DNA of 64,000 nucleotides, from assembly GCA_030848705.1 (NCBI GenBank), contig CM061245.1, forward strand, positions 80,711,564 to 80,775,563. Direction: 5' to 3'. Below, one piece after another: positions 48,103 through 59,090 of the stretch; position 1 is the stretch's first letter; each line of letters opens with the position of its first letter. Made by a program: the position numbers and the translations under genes. The notes below the pieces were generated by a model. It saw only the letters and a list, made by a program, of their open reading frames with translations. It was not told the origin of the DNA and did not search any database. Source of the stretch: Heracleum sosnowskyi (lineage: Eukaryota; Streptophyta; Magnoliopsida; Apiales; Apiaceae).

Positions 48103-49843
48103 ATGTCGACAACCAAGTATGAAAGCATGAAAATTCCCATCCTGAAGAAATCAGAATATCCAACATGGAAGGTAAAGATGCTGATGTACCTGGAGGCTAT
48201 GGATCCTGATTATTTGGACAGGATTCGTGATGGACCATATATTCCTACCAGGATCATAGAACGAACAGAAACTGTACCTAAACACTATGTGGTCAAGGCC
48301 AAGAGTGAATGGACTCCAGAAGAAAAAGCTCATGTGCTCAGGGATGCAAAGATAAAGAATATTCTGCACAGTAGTCTTGATGATGTCATGTCCAACAGGG
48401 TGATTGCATGCAAGTCTGCAAAAGAAATTTGGGATACTTTGGAAACTCAGTGCCAGGGATCTGAATCTGTCAAGAAGAACAAAAGGGCTCTTTTGATTCA
48501 AGAATATGAACAATTCGATGCTAGACCTGATGAGAGCCTGACTGATTTATATGATAGATTCCTGACACTCCTGAACAACCTATCTCTAGTTGGAAAAGAG
48601 TATGTTTCTGAAGATTCAAATACCAAGTTTCTGAGAGCTTTACCAGAAGAATGAGATACACAAACATCTATCATTAGACATCAGTATGATCTCAACACTG
48701 TGTCTCTTGATGAAGTATATGGGATGTTAAGAACTCATGATCTTGAGGTTCAACAGAGAAAGAATAAGAAGAGCAGCAAGGCAAAATCTATTGCTTTGAA
48801 AGTAGAGGCTAAATCAAAAGGAAAAGCTATGGAGGTCTCTAGAAGGAAATCAATAATTGCTGAGTCAGATCCTGATGACTCTTCATCAGATACTGATGGC
48901 AATCCTGATGCCAATACTGATGATGACTCTTCTGACTCAGACACGGAAGAGATGGTTGCTATGATTGTCAGAGGCTTCAAAAAGATGAAGTTCAGGAAGG
49001 CTAGAAGACAACTTTCAGAAAAGGACATTCAACGTAGACAAAGACAAGTATATCAAAAAGGACAGCAAGGGTAACAAATTTGACAAGTCAAAGGTTAGAT
49101 GCTACAAGTGTAATGGTATGGGTCACTTTGCTACTGAGTGCAAGAAGACAAAGGCACTCATAACATCAAGCAAGGATTGGATGGACTCTTCCTCAGAATC
49201 TGATACTGAGGTGGTTAACTATGCCCTAATGGCCAATACTGATGATACTACTATTCCTGATGATAAGGTACTAAATACTGTCTTTGATTTTGATACTGAT
49301 AATGCTTCTGAGTTAAGACGTTTTCTAGAGTCATTGCATATTAGCTTTAGAAGTCAAACTGCTGAGAATACTAGGATCTTATCTGAGATGTCTGAACTTA
49401 GGAAAAGGAATGAGCATTTAGAAGCTGAATTTTCTCATATGCAAAAAGTACAGATAGAATGTGATAATGCTAAACACATGTATTTAGAGATGAAACTTAA
49501 ATGTACTGCTCTTGAAAAAGAACTTGATTATGCTAATGAGAAAATCAGAACCTGGACAGACTCTGGTAGTAAATGGCATTCTATTTATACATGTGAAGAT
49601 TATCATGATTTGTACTATAACTTTTATGATCCATTACCTAAGTTTAAATATAGTGCAAAGTCAGATAGCCTTAAGAATGTCAAGTTGAAGCATGCTTTTG
49701 TTAATACTGATACTGACAAAGCAAATCCTGATGGAGTAAATCCTGTCAGGACTGCTAAAATCAGAAAGTCTTCTGCTGCTAAAATTAATAAAATGCATGG
49801 ACAGGGAACCCAACAAGTGTGGGTTCCTAAACATTCTAACTAG
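48103..49843 (+). pseudogene. gag: SIRE-type gag of element C, lightly broken
   Basis: It starts at ATG 48103 (MSTTKYESMKIP). The copia gag region (YPTWKVKMLMY, EIWDTLETQ) runs to an in-frame TGA at 48652, where LPEE is followed by DTQTS (probably Trp to stop). An Asp/Ser-rich stretch rich in NPD and DPD follows. A frameshift near 49035 precedes an intact CCHC knuckle CYKCNGMGHFATEC (about 49101) and a coiled-coil-like tail ending QQVWVPKHSN. Two lesions in about 1.7 kb. Confidence 0.88.
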
Positions 49844-49859
49844 TGTTTTAACATTCTGA

Positions 49860-52800
49860 TTGCAGGGTAAAAAGAAAAATGTGTTAGTCATGGATAGTGG
49901 ATGTTCTGTGCACATGACTAGAAACAAAGCCCTGTTATCAGAATATGAAGAAAAAGATGGCCCAACTGTGTCTTATGGAGATGGTAACATTGGACAAACT
50001 TTGGGATATGGCAATATAATCATTGGCAATGTCATCATTGAAAAAGTAGCTCTAGTGAAGGGACTAAAACACAACTTGTTGAGTATTAGTCAAATCACTG
50101 ACAGAGGTTATCATGTCCACTTCTATTCCACTCATTGTGAGGTAGTCAGCAAAGAATCAGGAAAGACAGTTTTGACTGGCTACAGGCATGGTAACATATA
50201 TGAAGCCAACATTCAATCAAATACTGATGGCTCTCCTACTTGTCTAATCAGTAAAGCATCAGTAGATGAAAGTTGGAATTGGCACAAGAAGCTTTCTCAT
50301 TCAAGAGTAAATCTGAATCCTAAAGGCTAAAGAGTAAGTTGGAATTGGCACAAGAAGCTTTCTCATTAGTGAGAGGATTACCTAAAGCTTTGTATACTCC
50401 GGATGGACTCTGTGATGCTTGTCAAAAGGCTAAACAGAGAAGGACATCATTCAAGAGTAAATCTGAATCCTCTATTGAAGAACCATATCACATGCTGCAT
50501 CTTGATCTTTTTGGACCAGTCAACATCATGTCCATCAGTAAGAAAAGGTACACTCTTGTAATTGTTGATGAATATTCTAGATTCACCTGGGTGTACTTTA
50601 TGCACAGAAAAGATGAAACTCCAGAAATACTGTTGGATCATGTGAGAATGATTGAGACAACCACAAAGTACAAAGTCAAGATACTGAGGAGTGATAATGG
50701 TACTGAATTTAAGAATTCAAATATTGAAGAGTTCTGCAAATACAAAGGAATTATTCAACAATTCTCTGCTCCTGGCACACCCCAGCAAAATGGAGTAGTA
50801 GAAAGGAAGAATAGAACTCTTATTGAAGCTGGCAAAACTATGTTGGAAGAAGCTAAATTACCTACATATTTCTGGGTAGAAGCAGTCAATACAGCATGCT
50901 ATACTCAAAATCTCACATTGATAAACAGACATGGTGTAACTCCCTATCAAATGCTCAAGGAGAAGAAACCAAGTTTGAAGCATCTGCATGTGTTTGGCTG
51001 TAAATGTTTTGTTCTCAGAACTCATCCTGAACAGTTAGGAAAATTTGAAAATAAGGCTGATGAAGGAATTTTCATTGGATATCCAGCCTCAAGAGCTTTC
51101 AGAGTTTTCAATTTGAGAACAAGGACTGTCATGGAGTCAATAAATGTATCTTTTGATGATAAGAAGATAATTTGCTTGAATGAAGACTCACATGATAGAT
51201 TAGTTTTTGAAAATAAAGCTACCAAGGAACCTGAAAAACATGAATCAGATCCTGAAAATTCATCAGATCCTGATGGGTCACCAAATCCTGATGACACTCC
51301 AAATCCTGAAGCAACACCAAATACTGTTGGTGCTAATTCTGATGATGAAGATAATAGTAATACATCTAGTAGTGCTAATGTTGAGGGGGAGCAACAGCAT
51401 TCTACTACAAGTTCAGAGACAACTCAATCATCAGGACAGAATTCTTCAGATACTGATTCAAGTGATGATCCTGATAATTCATCAGGAGGAGATAGCAATA
51501 ATTCAGGGGGAGCTTCAACTGAAGCAAATTATTCAAATCAAGATAACACCAATCCATGGGGAGCATCTACATCAAGACATGACTTACCATCAGCAAGAAA
51601 ATGGACTGCAAGTCATACTCCTGATTTGATCATTGGAGATCCTGATGCAGGTGTTCAGACAAGAAGTGCAACTCGGAATGAATGTTTATACAATAACTTT
51701 ATGTCCAAGGAGGAACCAAAGAAAGTAGAGGATGCACTCAAAGATGCTGATTGGGTTACTGTAATGCAAGAAGAATTGAATGAATTTGAAAGGAATGAAG
51801 TCTGGAAACTAGTACCAAGACCAAAGAATAGGTCCATTGTTGGTACAAAGTGGATTTTTAAGAACAAGACTGATTCTGATGGAGTGATAATCAGAAACAA
51901 AGCTAGGCTTGTTGCAAAGGGGTATTCTCAACAAGAAGGAATTGACTATGATGAAACTTTTGCTCCTGTTGCAAGACTAGAAGCCATCAGGATCTTTCTG
52001 GCTTATGCAGCTCACAAGAAATTCAAGGTTTTCCAGATGGATGTAAAAAGTGCTTTCTTAAATGGTGAACTGGAGGAAGAAGTCTATGTTGAGCAACCTT
52101 CTGGTTTCATTGATCCTAAATATCCAAATCATGTCTATAGATTGGATAAGGCACTTTATGGACTAAAGTAAGCTCCAAGAGCATGGTATGAAACCTTAGC
52201 TCAGTTCTTACTAGAAAGTGGATTCAAAAGAGGTACCATTGATAAAACTCTATTTTATTTGAATCATGGAAAGGATTTGCTTTTAGTTCAGATTTATGTT
52301 GATGATATCATATTTGGGTCAACAAACAATAAGCTGTGTGAAAAGTTTTCTAAGCTTATGCAGTCAAGATATCAAATGAGCATGATGGGAGAAATGAGTT
52401 ATTTTTTTGGTCTTCAAGTTAAACAGACTGATGATGGCATTTTTATCAATCAGTCAAAATATACAAGGAATTTATTGAAAAGGTTTAACATGGAAGTCTG
52501 TGCTACTGCAAGTACTCCCATAGCTACAGCTACCAAACTTGATCCTGATCAAGGTGCTGAGGTAGATGTAACTCACTACAGAGGAATGATTGGCTCTTTA
52601 TTGTATCTCACTGCAAGTAGACCAGATATCATGTTTGCAACCTGTCTATGTGCAAGATTTCAAGCAAAACCTAGGAAACCCCATCTGATTGCAGTCAAAA
52701 GAATTTTTAGATATCTCAAAGGCACTCCTTCTCTTGGTCTTTGGTATGCACGGGAATCAGATTTTGGGTTGTGTGGTTATTCAGATGCTGATTTTGCAGG

Positions 52801-53242
52801 ATGTAAAATAGACAGAAAAAGTACTTCAGGAAGCTGTCAGTTTTTGGGTGGAAGACTAGTTTTATGGTTCAGTAAGAAGCAAAAGTCTATTTCTACTTCA
52901 ACAGCAGAAGCTGAGTACATTGCTGCAGGAAGTTGTTGTGCTCAGATAATGTGGATGAGAAATCAGTTGTTAGATTATGGCATGTCATACTCAAAAATAC
53001 CTATTTATTGTGATAACCAAAGTGCTATTGCAATGACAGGAAATCCAGTTCAGCATTCTCTTACTAAACACATCAGTATTAGATATCACTACATAAGAGA
53101 ACAGGTTCTGGAAGGAACAATTGAACTTCACTTTGTTCCTACTGATCAACAACTAGCTGATATATTCACCAAGCCACTGCCTGAAGCTACTTTCAATAAA
53201 TTGGTGAATGAACTTGGAATGATGAACTTTGAGAATTTCTGA
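49860..53242 (+). pseudogene. pol: SIRE-type pol of element C, nearly intact
   Basis: Protease (VMDSGCSVHMT, catalytic Asp present), GAG-pre-integrase (WNWHKKLSH), integrase core (LHLDLFGPV near 50496, LRSDNGTEF near 50690, NGVVERKNR near 50794), an Asp/Ser/Asn-rich linker (about 51190-51600), reverse transcriptase (MDVKSAFLNG near 52036, YVDD near 52294) and RNase H (YSDADFAG, AEAEYIAAG, YCDNQSAIA). It ends ELGMMNFENF at TGA 53240-53242. Two lesions are visible. One is a rearranged patch with duplicated segments at 50270-50372 that adds a stop and shifts frame; the other is TAA at 52169 (GLK-stop-APRAW, probably Gln to stop). Copies without these lesions could be functional. Confidence 0.93.
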
Positions 53243-53736
53243 GGAAAGCTACAGAGAGGAAATCCTGATGACTATCAAATCCTGATGGTCATTCTGCGAG
53301 GTATGTAATTTTGATCAAATCCTGATAGGTCACAATCCTGACAGGAAGTCAACTGGTCAATCCTGATAGACAGGTCAGTATTTTTTTTTTGCTTAATTTG
53401 TGCCTGATTTTTCGTTAGTAACTGATGAGAAATGTTTGAGTTTTAGTTGGACAACTGTATGCGCACGTGTGTCACACTGATAGATATATACATATAGATA
53501 CACATAAAAAGCGGTGTAGTTATGTTTAATTACACACGTAATTTGTCCACTAATTATTTGTGCACGAATCACAACAAGCCACCTGTCAATGAGAGTAATA
53601 TTTTGTTTTAAAAAAATACATTTGATTTTCTAAATTTTTGATTACTCTCTCATCATCAGTTTTTCCTCTACTTTCTCTCTGTGCTCAAGAACTCTAATTT
53701 CTACATCTCAATTCTCAAGTCTTATACACAGTAACA
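53243..53736 (+). other. Spacer between pol and ORF3 of element C
   Basis: About 490 bp. Five ATCCTGA units lie at 53255-53375, the reverse complement of the LTR's ATCAGGA units. CT-rich sequence with ACTCTCTCATCATC and CTTTCTCTCTGTGCTC precedes the ORF3 ATG, similar to the layout in element A. Confidence 0.65.
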
Positions 53737-55813
53737 ATGGCATCTTCATCATTCATGAACAAACAGACTGTGATTAGTGGTGTTACTTTTGCCACTAATA
53801 ATTTTGTAGCTATTCTAGATCATCAGGAATTGCCTGATGAGTTCCACATAATTCAGGATTTTCTAGCTTCAAGCCCATTGAAGTTTGCTTTAACAGAACC
53901 TGCAAGTGTTTCTTTTAAGTCAGTTATGTAGGTGTGGAACACAGTTACTTTTGACAAAGGGCATTCTGGCTCAATTCTGATGAGTTTTGAATATGATGGG
54001 GTTACTCACTATGTGACTCCTGCAATTGTGGAGGAAGCATTACATTTGCCTATTGTTGGTGATGTTGTTCCTGACAATGTTTCAGACTCGACTCTCTTTG
54101 AGTTTGTTACAAAATTGGGCTACAATGGAGAAGTAAAGAGGTATGGAAACCTCTTCAGGACGAAGCTTAAGAGGGAATGGAATTTCTTCTTTGATACCAT
54201 CAGCCGCTGTTTCCTGAACAAGACATCAAATTTTGATGCTCTTCCATCAGGATCTCTCAAAATTGGGTACTCTCTTATCCATTCTACAGTGTTTGATTAT
54301 GGTAGTTTAATTTTAAAAGCTTTAAGTGATAGAAAATCAGATAAGTTAGGTTTTGTCTATTTTCTTAGATTTTTACAGTTAATATTTAATCACTTGTGTC
54401 CTAATGTTGCTTTTGAGAATGATGTGATTCTACCAATTTGTAGAATTACAGAAAACAATATAAGGTCCTTAGTCAACAGTGATAAGGCAAATGGTTTTAT
54501 AGGCAATGCCTTTATTCCTGATAAGGTCAGGTTTTTCTTACATCAGAAAATGCCTACTTGTTATGGTTTAATTTCTAATGTTATGGGGCAAGGCCAATCA
54601 CACCTTGTTCCTGACCCAAGCATTCATCCCAAACAGTCCAAACATTCAACAGCCACCTCTATTGTCTCTCAAAAGACATTAGTTGTAAAATCAAAGAAAT
54701 CAGCTAGAACTGGTATGTCTGGAAGGCAATCAGGTTCAAAGGATTTTTCCTCTACACCACTCACTAAAAAGAAGTTACAAGGGGGTGTACAAGGGGTCCT
54801 GGTGAAGAAAGCTGACAAGGGTGTTGAGGCTGTTTCTGCTAAAAGGAAGTTAGTGCTAAGGGATGAAACTGATTCTGAGGATGATTTACCTATATCCTCA
54901 AAGATGAATTTGAATAAGGAAGTTGCTGATACTGCTACTGAAGCTGTGGTATCATTGTCTACACCACAGAAGAAAAGGAAATTATCAAAGAGCAGGTATC
55001 ATATTCCTTTAGAAAAGAAGCAGTATACTGATGTACAGGACACTTCTATTCCTGATGAGCAATCAAATTCAGATGCTCAAGCAAATCCTGATGGTGGTAT
55101 TCCTGATGCTGCACCAAGTCAAGTGGTTCCTATTTCAGACTCTCCAGCAAAAGACTCTCCAACAAAAAGACATTTTGATATTTCATGGGAAAAGTATGGT
55201 GCTGCTGCTTCCAATCTTGGGATTAAACATCCAATGGAAAAGATAAGGAAGGCAGAAGAGTTGGTGTTCTCTAGACAGAAGAAACTGAAGGGATCAAGCC
55301 CACAAGAACCTGGACCTCAAAGTGGTTCAGCAGCTACTACTGATGATCCAGCCACACAAGAACCACTCAATCAAAGTTTGGGTGAAGGCTTAGCAATTGG
55401 AATAGTCACACAAGAACCATTTTCTAAAAGGGAGAATGAAGACATTTCTATTCCAGCCACACAAGAACCATCTTCTCAATGTGAAGATGCAGGCAAAGCT
55501 ACAGTTTCTGAGGAATTTCCTGACAAAGCTCAAGGGATTTCTAGTGCAGATGAAGTTGAAAGATTGGTCGAGGACACTGTCAATGAGGGAAGTACACAAG
55601 AACCTTCAGCTCAAAGTGTTGAAGCAGCTTCTGAACCTCAGGCTCCACAAGAACCATTGGTAGCAAATACTGATGCAAGCCAATCAAATCCTCACAGTGT
55701 TGCTCCTGACGCTAGTGGTGCTCCTGATGCTGAGCCAATCCTGATACAGCCACTTAGCTCAAGACCAATGATAGATCCTATCACAGCATCCCAGGATAAA
55801 CTTAAAGGTATAG
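53737..55813 (+). pseudogene. Third ORF (ORF3) of element C, interrupted by element D
   Basis: From ATG 53737 (MASSSFMNKQ), one in-frame TAG at 53929 (SVM-stop-VWN, probably Gln to stop) is the only visible lesion before element D enters at 55814. Residues 1-260 match the N-terminal domain of A's ORF3 (THYVTPAIVEEALHLPIVGD; EWNFFFDTISRCFLNKTSNF). The following part is low-complexity with basic, NLS-like PQKKRKLSKSR (about 54964) and many PQEP or TQEP repeats (55300-55670). No signal peptide or transmembrane segment is convincing. Element E suggests a charged C-terminal region is missing here. Function unknown. Confidence 0.8.
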
Positions 55814-58259
55814 TGTAAAATCCCGTAATTTTATTTTTATTTTATTATTAGATATTAGATATTTAAGAAATTTTATTTAGATTATTATTTTAGTTAAAGA
55901 TTTTTGAAATTCTTTTCGTACAAGTTATTTTATTTAGATCAAGATAAGGTTTGATTTTATGGAAAGAAGTGTGAAAAGATTTAGAAAATTCGTATCAATT
56001 AATTTAGAATATTTGTATTAATTAGAATATTTTTAATTTAGAGTGATTGAACAATTTTTTTTAGGAAAAGATTCTAGCCTTACCTAATTGATTTCAGGGT
56101 TTGTGTGGCTATATAATTAAGTCTAATTAACCCTTAGGACAAACAAAAGACTCGTACAATTCTCTGTAACTCGCAGCCTCTGAGGTACTTCTTCCTATTC
56201 TTTTCGATTCAATATTTTACTTCATGCCCTACTTGTTGTACACGCCTGTTTGTTAACTAAATAGCATGTATTAATAATTATGTAGAATGAGTTCGATCCA
56301 TGTGGCTACGTGAAATACATGTTTAGACTTTGGTTGAATTTAATGTATATTACCATGATAATGACATGACAAAAGGGTGATGGTCCTGATTTTATTTGTA
56401 TGCTAGTTTTGTTATTTGTCATGTTAATTTGTCAAATGTGTGATTTGTATCGGACTGTTAATTCACATGCCGGTTATATGTTTTCTTGCTGATCATGTTC
56501 CAGACTGGGTGAGTTATGAGTTTGGATTATTATTAAGTTAATAGATGTAAAGACCATAAATTAGTGTTAAATCTGAGAATATCATAGTAATCATTAGTAA
56601 ATCTTTGGATAATTTATTTAATCATTATATGCATGCAAATTACGGATTTAAATGCTCTTTGTTTTTTTATTTATTTAATACTATAATATTATTAGTTATT
56701 TATTTAAATATGTATATTACGTCACAATTTGTTTTAAATAAATTATTGTCATTCTTTTCAATTCTAAAGTATGATTAAACAGTTGTATTTTTCGTGAGAG
56801 GCATTTATGAATACACATATTCTGTTAATTGTAAGCCATCAGTGCATTAATGTTTTGACTTAAAAATCATGTTACTTATGCATGTTAATGGTGGCCATTT
56901 AAAACATGTTAACCGGAAAAGTTAGTGAATGTCATGGTGGGCTTTAAGGCCCAATTACTCTTTTTAATACATAGTGCATTTGGTTTATTAAACTAAGTTT
57001 TGGTTACGAGGAAATTTTGGTAACTTGTTTAGCTTAATTGTGGTCTGTGTGTTGTATACGCCATGCACTGTATATTTCTGTTTATATGTAAAAGATCTAG
57101 GTGCACTCCAATAACAGATTTAATTGTTTAAATTAAATATTATATTATTATCATGATTCTGATACTTGTTAAATGTTAGATAAATAATAATTTATGGTTA
57201 TGTTCTGAAAAGAATCTGTCCAGTCCTCATGACAACCTGTGTTATACTTCTTTTTATATGACTTCAGTAATTGTTAAATTGTGGTACCTGTACAAATCAT
57301 TTTTAAATAAATGATTGATTGTTTTGTCTGTTATATTTAATTATAGGATCAGTTCGTATATTTTTGGATTTTAAGTGTCGACTTTGAGGTAAGTACTTTT
57401 GACTTACTTTTCGTTTTCGAATAAGATAATTATATTGTGATTTTGATTTCGATTTTGTATAAGATATAAGAAATTGTTTTGAACTGTATAAGATATAAGT
57501 ATTTGATTTTAGAACACAGTCTCTACGTTTCGAACCCTTTCGTAATTTACGTTATAGTTCCGGAACTAGCCTTAGATACCCTTAGTAGGCGCACAAGTGT
57601 GCAACTTTAGATACCTATTAAGGGTGCATAATTATTGAACTTTAGATGCCGGTCACTGGCAAAGTGTGGCGTATAAGAATAAGAATAAGATCCCGGCTAC
57701 TAGGAAAGTGTGGCCGTAGAGCAAGACTGTAGTGTTTCGATTTTCGTTCTATTCTGTTTCTGCTTCTGTATTTGCTTTAAATTCTGTATCTGTTTTAAAT
57801 TCTGTATCTGTTTTAAAATGTAAACTTTGGGCTGGGTGTCAATTTTGCAAAGGTTTTGCAACTTATTATATTTTGACCAAATCTGTTTTAATAAAACCGC
57901 CCATTGATTTTTAAGAATATCTGTTTGTCAATTGTACTTGCTGAGCTGTGTAGCTCATCCCTTTCCCTATATTTCAGGTTCATTGTGGAAGCTAAGTAAG
58001 AATAAGGATGTGGACTTGTAGATTTCCTGCTTTTAGATTTTGCTTAAACACTTATTGTTTCATTAAGAAATAAATTTGATCATTTGATATACATTGGATA
58101 TTAGTTTATGGAGCTGCGTCTCCGCTTTTGTGATTTTGGATTATCGTTAAGTTTGACCGCTGCGTTTGACTTTCGTAAATTTTGGTTTATCAAATAAAGT
58201 ATTATGTTTTATTTAAGTTTTGATTTAGAAATAATAGTCCGAAAAGTCGGGCTGTTACA
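55814..58259 (+). repeat. 5' LTR of element D (2,446 bp)
   Basis: It starts TGTAAAATCCCGTAATTTTA and ends GTCGGGCTGTTACA. Long LTRs with this start are typical of plant chromoviruses of the Tekay type; that lineage is inferred. Repeats of TTTAGATACC and GGCACTGG-like sequence with AAAGTGTGGC lie at about 57565-57715. Confidence 0.87.
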
Positions 58260-58260
58260 G

Positions 58261-58273
58261 TTGGTATCAGAGC
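58261..58273 (+). promoter_or_regulatory. Primer-binding site of element D
   Basis: TTGGTATCAGAGC, one base after the LTR end; complement of initiator tRNA-Met, as usual for chromoviruses. Confidence 0.92.
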
Positions 58274-58443
58274 AGGCTTTCCTTCGGAATGTACTAGGTA
58301 TGGGACTAGTGTATTCCCTAGGGCGCGATCCTTTAGACTATCATGTAGGATTTGACCTTTGGATTAGTGAATTAATTTTGACCTGTGAGCTTGGCCTTAT
58401 GTTTTATGATATAATGTTATTTTGTTATCTCAAAATTTTGTAG

Positions 58444-58860
58444 ATGTCAGGAAACGATTCGTTTAGAAAGAAGGTATCTGATAGTACCGAGGAGGACCCT
58501 AGCGAGCATGGCTACGAGAGTGACGATTCTGTAAACCGACCTCACCCCGATGAAGCCGTTGATGAGTCCTTAGAGGAAGATACAAGAGACGCCGAAATTC
58601 AATATTTGAGGAAGCTGATCGAGCTCTACGAGGATAGGATGACGCTCGATGATAAAAAGATAAATGACGCATTAGATACGTTACAAGCCCGAACATCAAC
58701 GGTGGAAAGGATCATCCACAAGGTCTGCAGAATGTCATTGAGGAAGTGGTGTCGCCCAGGACAAGAAAAGGCAATGAAGAGTATTTTTATGGAGACTCGA
58801 AGATGGGTCAAGAAGACGCAAAAGGACGTGGAGAAGAAGCTAGAACGCTTCTATGCTTAA
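58444..58860 (+). CDS. Small ORF upstream of gag in element D, unknown function
   Basis: 138 codons, ATG to TAA, intact. The N-terminal third is acidic (STEEDPSEHGYESDDSVNRP). The middle is predicted helical and charged (IQYLRKLIELYEDRM) and the C-terminal part is basic (MSLRKWCRPGQEKAM, VKKTQKDVEKK). It lies between primer site and gag, in a different frame from gag, separated by about 230 bp. I do not recognise it. It could be a leader ORF carried by the family, a captured host fragment or a former gag N-terminus. Confidence 0.55.
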   Translation: MSGNDSFRKKVSDSTEEDPSEHGYESDDSVNRPHPDEAVDESLEEDTRDAEIQYLRKLIELYEDRMTLDDKKINDALDTLQARTSTVERIIHKVCRMSLRKWCRPGQEKAMKSIFMETRRWVKKTQKDVEKKLERFYA

Positions 58861-59090
58861 TCTTATTGCAATGTCGTTAGTTACGAGAGCGTGAGAGATA
58901 GTTTTGAATAAGACCTTAGCTACTACGATTGCTTAGCTATGAGAAACCTTGTGATTTGGTGTTATTTTGATATTTGAATTTTGTTGGAATAAATTAAGTA
59001 TTTGATTTAAGATTGTGTTTTACCTCTTTACATATCGTTTTAAGTTTAGTATTTGAGTTTAAGAAGAATTACTTTATTGTTTTAGAAAAT

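Noticed and set aside
53240..53250. Stop-codon suppression linking pol to ORF3, as reported for soybean SIRE1
   Set aside because: The context after the pol stops in A (TAG AAC) and C (TGA GGA) does not fit a TAG-CAR-YYA readthrough signal, and a spacer of about 0.5-1 kb with further stops follows.
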